DNA of 64,000 bases from Synchiropus splendidus (lineage: Eukaryota > Chordata > Actinopteri > Syngnathiformes > Callionymidae). The notes beneath the pieces are model-generated. The model searched no databases. It was not told the DNA's origin and was given only the letters and a program-made list of their open reading frames with translations. Location: positions 21,792,501-21,856,500 of the forward strand of contig NC_071342.1 in NCBI RefSeq assembly GCF_027744825.2, given 5' to 3'. This document shows, one piece after another, positions 30,201-41,749 of the stretch; position 1 is the first letter of the stretch, and the number at the start of each line of letters is the position of its first letter. The translations under genes and the position numbers were made by a program.

Positions 30201-33200
30201 CTAGTTTCTAGATCTGACAGAAAGTCCATTCACCTGGAATCTCTTAAGTTCCCGCTCACCATGCAGAATCCAGCACCATAGTTAATGACAAGAACTAGTC
30301 CTTTTCCCCGCCTCAAACAATGAGTTAACCGCATTTAATTACTAATTTAGACTCCTAATGAGATGAGATTGAATCAAAACACAGTCTCCCTGCAAGATCA
30401 ACATCTTCAATAAACAATAAAAAAAAAAACATATTTGCTCATAGCTTTAGGGACCTGCAACGGTCTCTAAAAAGCCAGTGAATCACAGAGAATGGAAAAC
30501 ACTAATTCCTTCAAACCTGAAATAATCCCTAATCTAATCTGATGAAGTGTTAGAAAGAAGTAATTGAGATAGTGGCATGGTCCCTACAGGTGAAAACAAG
30601 TCACCGCCTCTGTATAATCAACCTGGTTCTGTCGCTGGCTCACTAATGAAACAGAAGCATTCAAACCAATGAACAGAATTGAGTCAAAGGGAATTTAAAA
30701 AAGGGTAGACCTTGTGGAGGCCTGCCGCCAAAGCCTAGCTGTGTCATGGTGCACACGATGACACACCCCTTTTGGTCCTAACACAAGCCATAAACATAAT
30801 GGAACATCGTGGTTAATATCAAATAGTCACATCTTGAATTACATTTCTTTTCAATATGATGACTGGAATTATCACTGAAATTAAAGCCCAATCGTTTAAG
30901 TGCGTCTAGAAAGAAATGATGCACTTTTACAACAGATCAAAAGAAGCAGAAGTCAAGAGGTTTTTACCTTTCGTCTCCTCTTTTCCTCTACTGAGCCTAA
31001 CTTGGCAGATAATGCATTTAAACTACAAAAAATGAAACGGGTTGATACATCAACTCAGACATTAGTAATAGATGTCAGTGTTAAAGGTCAATCTTACAGC
31101 CAAGCACAGATGAAACAGACAACTGTTACTTTCAGGAAGTTGATGATGTATCACTTCATGTATGTTGAAGTTCAATAATGCTTCATAAATTTACAATACA
31201 TGGCTCAAGTTTATCACAAAGCTTCGCAGCGGGGTCTCTGGTCCAAAACGGTCACGTCCAAACGTGCACAGGTATTCATCAAATGTGACCTTTGTCCAAA
31301 GGATTAGCATTTTTTGCCACATCTAAACGAAAGTGGGTTGTAGGGCCGTTGAAGTTAATGCAGTCTTGTTTTATTCGGACAGCATTTTAGCATCACCCTG
31401 TTGCCTTTACTTCAGGACAATGCAGTTACCTCATGGCATCATTAAGCCTACACAGTTTATCCTAAACAAATTACCTCTGTCCACAATTTACGCATAGTGA
31501 ATTAAGCATAGCAGTTAGTAGAGTTTCGAGGAATCACTTCATATTGGTCTTGCAAAGGTGCATTCCTAAATATTGGGCTAATCAGATTCTGAGTCCGCAT
31601 CCTAGACGACAATATCATACAATAACATATTGCGTGAGTACAGCCTTTTTAACAGATTCTCCAACACGTATACTTTATTGATGGACATGAACCCATATAA
31701 ATAGTGTTTCAATTGTTTTAGTCTCTGTGAATCAGTGAGAGCCAAGTGTGTTGGTGCACGACCCTTCAGGTTCTTTGGCAGACATAGTCGCTAAAGTAGT
31801 GTGCGTTACATTACAAGCCTGTGTGTGAGTACTAGTTCCACCAGAATAGCACAGACATGAGTGAGTGAACATGAGAGAATTGTATTCAGGATCGTGCATG
31901 TGAAATATTTGTAAGTCAAATGGAATGCGTTTCCAAATTTGGAACGCAGTTGACGTGTGTCTTTTCTTTACTCCTTTTTGCTTTTGATTTTATGCCCACA
32001 TGACAATAATTTCAGGAAAATTACAAGGCCAATATCATTATGATGGCTACAGGTTGTATTGCACATGTTGGTACTCCAAGAACTCCTTCCTAAAAGCAAC
32101 AGCAGATTTACTTTCCACCACCAGTGTTTCTGAGTCCATCTTACTTTGGTGTTCATGTTCTGGGAGAACTCCAGGATGGTGTCCACTCTTGTCCATGCAT
32201 CAGGATGCTCCTTTAAATGAGTCAGCACTTCCTGTGCCATTCTCTGCTGTAATAGGAAACAAGGACACGTTAACTCCCAGGTAGCATTGCAGCCAAAAAA
32301 TGGAGTAAAAATATGTAATGCTTTTGTTAGCGTTCATAAATGTGGAATAGTTAACAAAATCACCATCTCTCCACAGAGAGTGGAGGTCAAATAGTGCCAA
32401 ACTATGCAAATGTCAATCCTAACCTGGAGTCAAAAAGGATTAGTGTAGTGAGTACCAGTGTGACTCACAGGGTTGTACAGGGTAACCCTTCAGCACTGTC
32501 TCCATCTCAGGTCCACCTCATCTCATTTATACTAAAGCAGCTTATGATCTGCATTTTCCATGTTTGGATCTATTTGAAGAACCTTCCATACTTGGTTCAT
32601 TGAGACAACGCATCAGGAGGGCTCATGAGCCCCTGTTCTTACCGACCACTCATGATGACAGTTACAACTATAGACAAGCGTTGCAAATTCAGCCTGCGAC
32701 TTTGGCATTTTAAAAGATAATGCTGCATCAACCATGGCATGACAAACAAAGATATTGCAATCTCAGAATGTGATGTCAAGATTGTGAAAATGAAATCGGT
32801 GGACCCTTCTAGATCCTGAATTTTTGTTCAGCCACTTCCCCTTCCATCGATGATTACATACTCCTTTCACCAGCACTTAATCACGTTGCATAATCATGGA
32901 CTTCTGTCCACATGACTTCCTTAGATCGTGCCCTCCTGCAACCCAAACTCCATAAACTTCTTTTGTGTATCTACGAGTCAGACATGCAATTCATAATCCT
33001 TCTGATCGGACACAACGACAAGGATGCGTCTTCACTTGGGGTCACATTCTATTACTTCCTATATTGTGATTAATAAAAAGGTCCCAGGTTATGAATGGCA
33101 AAATGACAGGTCACGCAACCTCGCAAAAAGATAATTCACCTACATCTCTTTTCTCCAATTTTTTCTATTTCCTCAAGGATTTGAAACTATAATCAATCAC

Positions 33201-33777
33201 CAGTCTAAATCTTCTTTTGTAGTGTTGGGAAGTAAACATTTACATTGTTTACACCTCATTAGGAGTACAAGTTGGAAACTAGACCAAGTTACAGTACAAT
33301 CCCATTATGTGAAACATGTCATTTTACAGTTCACTATCTCTGATATTCTACATCAAGTATCAATGTTGCAAGCAAATAAACCTTAATAAAATCAGTTTTG
33401 AACTAGCAGCACACTTTGAGAGTGTAAAATGAGATAGACTCAGTACACTGTTCCTTGTATCTGCACATAATATATTAAGAATAGTCAGTGAAATCTGTTT
33501 TAATTGTACCAGTCATAAGGACAATCGTGGTGACTGTTTTTTGACAATATAGGCCATAGGTTATGTGCTATTTACGAATGCATTCTCTACCAATTTCACA
33601 CATATTTTGCTGAGAACACAAGTGCGCGGTGTTATCTGTTGGATGACTTACCTGTGGTCCCACCCCATGATATAGACAGTTCACCACATTATCCAGCAGG
33701 TTGATATCCAGTTTCTGGTTGAAGTCCAGCAGCTGCTGTGCTGCATGGTCTGCTAACATTGTCATAATTGCTGGCAT
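18272..33777 (-). CDS. xpo1: Exportin-1 (CRM1), nuclear export receptor
   Basis: Exportin-1 carries leucine-rich NES cargoes and Ran-GTP through nuclear pores. Coding exons, in minus-strand order: 33777-33652, 32246-32145, 28628-28556, 27749-27688, 27164-27120, 26004-25823, 24941-24893, 24814-24695, 23573-23445, 23374-23216, 23142-22945, 22125-21987, 21387-21206, 21134-20978, 20887-20724, 20658-20524, 20425-20242, 20080-19974, 19883-19689, 19461-19293, 19140-19006, 18925-18766, 18703-18607, 18418-18272. The total is 3216 nt, 1071 aa, exactly the human length. It starts [19 protein letters not shown] and ends [13 protein letters not shown]-repeat sequence is almost unchanged throughout. The reactive cysteine of the NES groove (human C528) is present in [14 protein letters not shown]. 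The MPAIM start matches the family, and the preceding acceptor (AG before 33783) shows that a 5' non-coding exon precedes it. It is convergent with sanbr. Whether it is teleost copy a or b is unknown. Confidence 0.98.
18733..18758. repeat. (GT)n microsatellite in xpo1 intron
   Basis: A run of about 13 GT units on the + strand lies between xpo1 exons 22 and 23, close to the exon 22 donor at 18765. Confidence 0.95.
23574..24694. other. xpo1 intron 8
   Basis: This is intronic, AT-rich sequence of about 1.1 kb. No additional exon, RNA gene or complete mobile element was recognised in it. Confidence 0.6.
28020..28100. mobile_element. Fragment of a hAT-like element in xpo1 intron
   Basis: TTAATCGATAGTCGATGACT followed by AGTCAACT and TTAGTTGCAGCCGTA resembles the end region of the element at 5151-5700 (ATCGACTAATCG-type interior and GTTGCAGCCCTA terminus). 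Only one end is evident and no target duplication was found, so it looks truncated. Confidence 0.45.
28629..32144. other. xpo1 intron 2, the largest in the gene
   Basis: About 3.5 kb of AT-rich sequence separates the second and third coding exons. No nested gene, tRNA or complete transposon was recognised on either strand. Confidence 0.55.
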
Positions 33778-34538
33778 AGAGCTCTGAAACAAGGACAGCA
33801 GTGAGGGTGGAGGGGGTCATGAGCACATATTCAACAGGCAAAGTCATGAGCATCATGTTTTGAAACAATTCCAAACAGCTGACCATGTCACAAACATCTC
33901 TATTGCATCCCGCAGCGGTGGGCGAGTGGATGTTGCAACAAATTACAGAACATGGCAGTGACGAACAAGCACGTGACCAGGGCCCTGGCTAACAGTAAAT
34001 ACTGATCTCAATCTTAGGGCTGTGACATGTATAATAACATGATCATAAAGGCAACACCAGCCATAGTGAACTGAACAGCCAGCTCAATGTTATCACTGAG
34101 CCCAGCCTCGGATTGAACCTGATCAAGTCACGGTCAGGTGCGCAGACAAGAGTCTTTAAATACATTTAAGGTGATCCGAACCACGTGTGGGAGATACAGG
34201 TCTACGTCACAATGTTTACATCTGCAGGTGAGGCAGCTCACTCGCCACCTCGGTCCGACAAGACAGAGAATGAATAATGAATCAGGAAGTGTTGACCAAC
34301 GACTTGAATGACTTGTAGCACGCATTATTGATGTGGCTGTATTTATAGCTGACATGCGGATCACCCGCGCAGACTACAACAACCACTCCCACTCGTGCCT
34401 GACTTCAGTAAGGGTCTGAATGGACTCACTAGAGCCAAAGGTGTGACGATTTTCAGTTTCGTTTCTCGGACATACATGGGTGAAGTTGGCGAGTGAGGAG
34501 CACCTAGCAACATCAACTTGACACCCGCTCATCACACA

Positions 34539-34558
34539 CGCGCGCGCGCGCGCGCGCG
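34539..34558. repeat. (CG)n tract in xpo1 5' intron
   Basis: An uninterrupted run of ten CG dinucleotides follows CACACA. It is about 0.3-0.4 kb from the putative xpo1 first exon. Alternating CG of this length is rare in methylated vertebrate genomes and readily forms Z-DNA. Confidence 0.95.
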
Positions 34559-34843
34559 AGGATGCTGTGGTGGGTGAGGCATCCATTCAATCATTCACTC
34601 CGTCAGTCGAACCTTCCACCGGTACGCGACCCGAACCTCAGCGTTATTACAACACTTTCTCGGCCGGACAGCTAATCCTCGCTAAGAGCTACACGCTAGT
34701 AGGCAGCAAAGCGAGCCTTTCCAAATAAACAATTCTGAATTAGAGCGCCATTACGCTAACATCGACACACAACTTATAGCTACTTAGATGCATTTAGCCG
34801 AATTGCTAACGTAGCACGGCAGCACTTCAGCGCAGTTACCTAC

Positions 34844-35060
34844 CAAAAGTCCGAGGCTCTGACAGAAAAAAAGTGGCGTCTGCCCGGAAACCCTTCAAGA
34901 GTCAGTGTTTTCAAGCTCGAGGATGATTTAAAAGAAGATTTCTGCAGCGGTGACACAGCTCCGGGGATGACGGGCTGCTGCGGACCAATGACGGCGGAAC
35001 GACTATCACGGCACGAATATGTCGCTCCGGTACATGTTTCCGAATCAAAGTAAACCTTAA
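34844..35060 (-). promoter_or_regulatory. xpo1 first (non-coding) exon and promoter
   Basis: On the minus strand a consensus donor GTAGGT follows ACTTTTG at 34844, so an untranslated exon 1 likely spans about 34990-34844. The sequence at 34965-35030 is CpG-rich and holds an inverted CCAAT box (ACCAATGACGG on the + strand). There is no TATA box. The arrangement fits a CpG promoter with a 5' non-coding exon. Confidence 0.55.
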
Positions 35061-36890
35061 TTCACTTAATAATACGTTTTCCTGGTGATTTTCCAGCGGG
35101 GCGGCGTGGAGGTTGTGTGCCTGCGCCTCTTCTCCTCTCTCAAGCCACTAACTCGTAACCGGTTGAAACCGGTTCAGACTGGGAGATTCCATCTCGGTTT
35201 AGTTTTCAGCCGATGGCGCCGCGTAAAGTTTGGACTGAGATCACGCCCATGGAGCATGTTGATTGGATAAAAGCGGGACAGAGACTTCCCTAGTGCTTTG
35301 CCATTGGCTCGCCACCCCGTCAGTCTATTTCAATTCACTCCAGCGCCCACGCTGCCTCTCCGCCCGGAGAGAAAAGAGGGCAGACTCCCAACGAGCAGAG
35401 CGGACTCGTTCAGACGCCGTTACAACCCACGTTTCGACTTTATCGCCGTCGCAGAGCGTGATTGCTTTCCTCCAACTTAAACTTGTGTACTACTCCCAAA
35501 GCGAATGGACAGCTCTTAATTCCCTCCAAGACACTTGATCACGAAACACTCAAATCACTTATTTCGCACCGCTGTATTTGACCTTCGCCTCTGCTTTTGT
35601 CACTTTATGCCGTCATATCGTAAAGAGAGTGAATGAAACTGGACTCAAAACGGGTTTATATTCAACGTTTTGTCACCACAGTTCTGGTTTCACTTTAAAG
35701 CAGCACACTGATTTTATTCGTGTGTTGGAGTATAAATGACCCTGTTAAACGCAACTGGATCAAATACAGATAAATGGGATTCGGAGTTACACTTTAATGC
35801 GCCACAAACACGTTCGCACACAGATCCACGCAGGTAGATGGTCTGTGGAATGGGCTATTCACTTGCCTGTTGCTTGTAAGCTGGTAATTTTCCACCAGCC
35901 ACGAGTGGGCGTGGTTACACGATCATGAACGCATGGGGTTAGAAGAGCGACCTAACGCGGCATCGGGTTCCTGACATGGGCACCGCTGCGATCCCTGGTC
36001 ACTGTATGATTAAATGGTGGAGGAGAGGGGCAGCCGGGACTCGCACGGTGCTGTCAGAGGGGCACGGTGCGGCGGCCGGACCGCTTCAGTGTGCGAGCAT
36101 GACAGCAGCGTCTCTGCCTGCGCGCTCACGTGGTGGAGCGCGCCGCTTGATGGAAAAATACTGGATATTGGTGGAGTGGAGACTGAACAACCCACGGAAG
36201 TCACTGCGAGGATTTTTTTTTTTTTGTCGAAGGGCGTTTAGAGTCTTTACCCAGCAACACCGTGCACCTCTCTGGCACACACGTGGTTTGCTGTGAAACA
36301 TTATAAACATGCAGTTTTGTCTGCATTAGTTCACGTGAACCATTCAGAACATCGCCCAGTACTTTCTGTTCATGATCTTGTTTAATAAAATTGTTGAATG
36401 ACTGGTTTTAAGTGCCCCCAGGCAATCTGACATCGGCTGGAGTTACTTCACAATCCATACATGCAGGATATGGTTATTCATTTTGAGCCACACAACAGCC
36501 ACTTCAGGGACCTACACTTCACCTGCTTCGGCCATTTCACTCATAGGTTCTGTCAAGATGCACGCAACCATCATGACTTTCAAGTGGCAGCTTTAGTCTG
36601 AGTCTCAGCTGGATGACTGCTGCAAACCGTTCACGCTCTTAAAAACACTCTTTAAATCTGTGATCTTTTCTTTTGACTTTTGATTCGTTTCATGATGTGG
36701 TTCACCGTACAGCAATGCAAAAGTGGTAACCAGCGTCGGCTACACCAGCAGGCAGAAATCAAAGCTGTTCTTCTGTCATTTTCCATGTGTCTCCAAACTT
36801 GTGTCCCTCTGATACACTCACTTCTGATCTTGTCCTTTCTAGCCACGCCTACTCACATTAAGTGTGTCGTCATCCCTGACTATGACTGTG
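35061..36890. other. Intergenic region upstream of xpo1
   Basis: A moderately CpG-containing zone at 35090-35480 contains two AACCGGTT palindromes and CCAAT-type boxes (ATTGG at 35260 and 35303 regions). Another CpG-rich block lies at about 35950-36170. Open frames in these blocks show no family resemblance. No mobile element with intact ends was seen before 36902. Confidence 0.45.
35157..35174. promoter_or_regulatory. Tandem Grainyhead-type AACCGGTT sites
   Basis: Two perfect AACCGGTT palindromes at 35157-35164 and 35167-35174 are one helical turn apart (10 bp). AACCGGTT is the consensus of the Grainyhead-like (GRHL) transcription factor family. It lies about 170 bp upstream of the likely xpo1 start. 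Function is inferred from motif only. Confidence 0.45.
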
Positions 36891-36901
36891 AGTCTCTAAA
36901 C

Positions 36902-37434
36902 CAGACCTGGGCAAAGTGTGCGGCCCGATATTGCGGCCTGTATTTTCGTGGCCCATTCAGACATCAGACTAAAACTCTAACTAATATCTCCTCATTTTTC
37001 TACCTTTTTTGTTCTTCCTCTTTTAGTCACCACCAACACTTCAGCAGTAAATATAGCATGTTCTTGTTTTAAGACTAAAAATTTCTTCTTTTCATCGGCC
37101 ATTTTAGTGCTTTTCTTGTTCCTCAAAATATAGTGAATACTGAAAGTATATTTTGAAATATATTGCCTTTTGATCTTGAACGTCTAGTCCATGGTTGATT
37201 TATGTTCAAATTAAGTGCATATAAATGAAATATTTCACTAAGTTTCCTGGCATATTTGCACTTCTGAATATCTTTAATTACATGTAATCATTTTTTCCTT
37301 GTTACTTAGGTGTGTATTTTGGATATTTTTCTATCATGTTTTGTAGTCATCGCTGTCTTTCTTTTGATGATGGCCCCTCACAACTGTTACAGTTTCTAAT
37401 ATGGCCCTTTAGGAAATAAAATTGCCCACCTTTG
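36902..37434. mobile_element. hAT-like (Charlie/Zaphod-style ends) non-autonomous transposon
   Basis: The left end is CAGACCTGGGCAAAGTGTGC followed by GGCCCG. The right end is ATTGCCCACCTTTG, an imperfect inverted repeat of the left end. The element is flanked by a perfect 8-bp duplication, CTCTAAAC, at 36894-36901 and 37435-37442. GGCCC-rich subterminal sequence (GCGGCCTG, GATGGCCCCT) is typical of this hAT group. Its 533-bp interior is AT-rich with no transposase frame. Confidence 0.92.
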
Positions 37435-37442
37435 CTCTAAAC

Positions 37443-40400
37443 CATACATCATGGCTTCATCTCCTCTGCTTCTCCTCCATCTCCTCTCGACAAATCACCT
37501 CATCAGAAGTTGTTAAATGTAAATATATGTACATTTTAATTTTTTTTATCAAGATACATTAACAATAAATGATATATTATGTAAGCACCTTGACTGGAGT
37601 GGCAGATCTGGAGATGGTCAACAACTTCAAATTGTGAATGTACATATTTTGTCCGATGTTGATTTTGGTCCCATTTTCAAATACCAAAGATTTTGTGCAA
37701 CATGTAGAAAACTGGAATGTTCTTAATGTACACAATGCCCTGTCAATAACCGAATCATTAGTAATGTCCATTTGTTGCTATTCATGACCTTTCCAAATAA
37801 TAGTGATCCAAAGTTAAGATCTATGGCAGCTCTGTGCTTCTCTCAGACCCAGAAAAAGGACCGACATTAGTAGAATTATTAGTTAGCACTGAACATGTGG
37901 TGCAGTTGGGGGTTGCCAGAGGAAGTGGGGTGGAGAATGACTTTGATCATACATGTCGATGTTTACCTTCCTAACTGCAGGTATTCCACATGACAACAGA
38001 GTAAATATTAGAGTAGGAGTGGCTTCCTTTCACAAGTTTGATTGACACCATTCTGGAAAGTGTTGTTGCCGCTTAAATCCACAATCACTCCAACGAAGAG
38101 CGTCTCAGGTTTTGTTTCTGCTGCTGAATATTTCACATGATCACACGGTGAAATCGATTTCTACTGAAGACGTCTGTCCTGGACCGGAGCTGTTCTTGGG
38201 TCAGACGCTTGGCCTACAGCTCTTGTTATTAACAAACAAGATGCTTAAGCCTATTATGTGTTGGTCCACACACTCTGTCCTTCAGACTGTCAAGCTGAGA
38301 GTCCTTGATGTGCATTCAAATGTTTATTGAAGGGTTACTAGATGTAGCCAATGTTATTTTATGTGACAAATTCTGAACCTGGTGGCGGGATGAACGTGGT
38401 ACGCGGGGGTGGTTCAGTTCTTCTGCTGATAATGTGGTAGCTTGGCTGGTCTTCGGATGTGTAGGACAGTTGTAGATTGAACCATGCGTTGTTGAGTTTT
38501 TTCACGGTTGGTTAGGGGAACATGTGCTGGTTTATAGGTATGAAGTCAGAGTTGTTGACCAACAGGGAGGTTGGTTGGCCAATGTGTTGGCTGTTGTTTC
38601 TTCCACTTGGTGGGCCAGTTGGTCCGTCATCATCTCTGTGGAAGGTTGAATGGCACAAAGGTAGGAAGATATTAGAGTATGTTGGTCGATTGTTTCACAT
38701 TTACTGGGTAAGGTAAGAGGTTAAAATAGGTAGTAGGTATGTCATGCGGTCTCCCATTTCGTTGGTTGTTTAGTCAGCAAAAAGTCAGAGAGAGCACATC
38801 TGGGTGGGAAGGGAGAAGATGAAGACAGGTCAGTTGGTTGTCGGTGGGTGGACGCGTCAGAAGAGTGGTTTGGTTGGGTGGGTCCATGAGTCCAGCCATC
38901 TTGATGAGAGGCGAGGGTCAGGGCTGTCAGGATCATAGAGAATCAGCGCTAGCCTGGAAAATACAACGTATAAGACATGCGCTAACCAAACAGGTAAGCT
39001 TACATTTTTACAGAAAGAATTTCCCCTGTCAACACTGATTCTCAGTTTGTGTAGAATGTAAGGAGGACTTTCATTATTGATTCATGAAGTTCTTTTGAAA
39101 AAAAAACCTGCACCACAGACCATAACATTATGACCATCTCAAAAGAGAGGTTGACTTACTGATCTTGTCCAACGTCTGCACAAAATCTAACCTAATCTTC
39201 AGTCCCTGACCTAGACTCCGTGAGAGAGGAGGTTATAATCGTTGCTTTTTGAAAATACAAATGAACTGACTCACCTAAAAATCATCTGTGGGGCTAACCA
39301 CGCTCTTGTGGCGTGACATCTTAAAGCTGCCATGGTTTATCATTTACATGACAGCATGTGATTCAAGAGCTGTAGGCCTGAGAGCAAAGAGGAGCAGAGA
39401 GTGAAGAGGTTGCTTTGCTCGTAACCAAATGAACTGAAGTGAAATATTCTCTGGGTCAGTGAGATCAGAAGAAGTCGGCCGAGCTCCGCTCTCTGAGTCA
39501 AGTGCTGGAATTTATTGTTGCATACTCGTGAAGTTTGGAGGCCAGCACCCTGGCTCGGCCCGCAGCTGGTTAAATCTTGTTCTGTCTGGTTGGGACGTGG
39601 TAGTCCATTTACATATTTCATCACTGCACCACACCAGGGGCTGAGTTGCAGGCGGTGGTCAGGAGGGATTAGTCAAGGCCTGACCCCTGGCTCAGCCTGT
39701 CAGGAGACGTCAGAAGGTTCTCATACCGATACTACGTCTGTGCGACTCAGGTTCTTCATGATTTATGTATTTACATTTACAAACTTTTTTTCCTGCACAT
39801 ATTTCTGGAACAGTCACTTCTGCCCAAGAGAAACAGGAGTTCTGTCATCTGCCCTCGACTTGGACTATAGAGACTTTTTGACTTGTATCTGGGACAGGGC
39901 TTAATAAAACCGTGTCAGTAGATGGCGCTCTCTGGTCATCTTCACGCTGACCAAGATTATTGCCCAAAGAGCGCCGTTTGAAGCGTCATAAATCATGGTA
40001 GCTGATATTGTTTTGATGCATATTGAGGGTGACACGGCATGTTTCGCGCACACACTGCCGCATGCTTGTGGACTTTGAAGGTTTCAGTAGCACAGATTAC
40101 GGCATCCACATAACGCCATACAATTGATTTAGGACCTTTTAATCAATTATTTATTTAAAAAAAAAAAAAATCACTGGTTCATGCTTTCTCGTAGAACATT
40201 TTATGCACAGAAAACAGCGACATCTACTGTGATGAGGTTCGTCTTTGTGATCCTGTAGCGACACCTGCTGGAAGGACTGGAAAACTTGCCACATGTAACG
40301 TAACTGCAACTCAAAACTCTCTGTTTTTAAAACTCTGCCAGCAAAGATTTTAGGCTGTAACGAAGAATCCGGTTGTGACTTTGGTAACTTGTTCGTAAAG

Positions 40401-41120
40401 ACTGCACACATTAGGGAAACCCACTGACACTCTCACACTTTGTTCGACCTCTGACCCCTTGTATTGTCATTTCCTGATTAGTGACTTCGCCGTCATCTTG
40501 TGACAATAATCGAAGCTCAATTAAAAATGACGTCCAACTGTAAGTGTGGCGGTCCTTTAAGGCCGGTAGGGGGCGCATGTCCCGGAATCGCCTGTCACCC
40601 AAAACCAGGTCAAAGTTTACGGTGGAAAAGGGCTTAACAATTTGTGACATCTATTATCTATCTATTATTATAGTGTTTTAATGATCCTACCTATGATGGC
40701 CAGCTTCTCCTTCACGCCCATGGGGAGGTCATTCGAACTCAGCACAGGAAGGACGCAAGTTCCATCCAAAAACTCGCACGTCTGTTCACAATGTGGACGC
40801 CTAGGTGTTCAAGACTGACTGACTTGGTCTCACGGTTGTCATGGAAACACGACTGTATTCCCGCAGAAGAGCTTGGCCAGGTTTCTGCCGAGAGGAAAGC
40901 GTAGGGCTCTTAGTTCAGATCGCTGCCCCCACGACCTAAGCGCAACACTTCAATTAGTTCCTTTTGTAACCAACGATAAAAAAAAAGTGACGTTAGTGAG
41001 GGTAGACGATGCAACATTGAGATAAATGAGACGTGCAGATGCAAACAGACGGCAGTCCACATCGATGACATGCCTCATAATCTGCCATAACCTGCCATCT
41101 GCTCGCTGTTCTTCAATAAT
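37443..41120. other. Intergenic region between the transposon and the RING-finger gene
   Basis: No gene was recognised in 3.7 kb. About 38380-38900 is unusually rich in TTGG and GGTTGG words, perhaps a decayed simple repeat. About 40140-40660 has a dense set of short repeated phrases around GCGACA and GGGGGCGC without clear ends. Other sequence looks unremarkable. Confidence 0.45.
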
Positions 41121-41124
41121 ACTG

Positions 41125-41749
41125 GCTTGCAGCTGCATAGGGGGAAGGGGGGCGGGGCCAGAGGAAGAGAAGCCCTGAGGGGGCACGGGGTAACGGCAGG
41201 GCACGCGCGCGACGAGGGCGGAAGGAAGGAGGGGGCGGTGAAAGCGGAGCTGCGACCAGACAGCGAATCACATGAGCGCAGATCTGTTTACAAACTGAAG
41301 CAGGAGCAGCACACATCTGCAGGATGTGGACTCGCCCGCCGCACGAGGACTGAGGCGGCCAGCCTGGGTCTGCTGCCGTCCACATCCACATCGCCTTCAC
41401 CTGCCATCGCGTGCTGCTTTCTTTCTCCACTTGGGCAGAGAGAACGGCGAGCTTCCTGGTCCAGGTCCGAGACGACAACAGAGCTCAGTCAGGGTTTGGA
41501 TTCGAAGCAGCGAGTGTTTTTGTCTCGACCTCCAAAAGACTGGTTTGCTCAACGGATCACTGGACTTGACTGTTGCCATCACAGACTTGAAGGGGATCTG
41601 TGAATCGGCTCACTCTCAGACGAGGAGGACAAGGCTGGGCTTCACCTCTTGACTTCATCACCAGACGGTGAAGCGTTTTTCTGGATACTGCAGAGGTCAC
41701 ACCCGAACTTCCAGACCTGTGGTCTCAACTTCTACTCGCTTGATGTGTC
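41125..41749 (+). promoter_or_regulatory. CpG-rich promoter and 5' untranslated region of the RING-finger gene
   Basis: This block is GC- and CpG-rich (GGGGGCACGGGG, GGCACGCGCGCGACGAGGGC) and lies directly before the first coding exon at 41750. The long + strand open frame here (41127-41603) has no domain and ends before the start codon, so it is read as leader sequence. Confidence 0.55.

Noticed and set aside
41127..41603. 158-codon + strand open frame
   Set aside because: GC-rich leader and promoter sequence lacks stops by composition. No domain is seen, and the real start codon follows at 41750.
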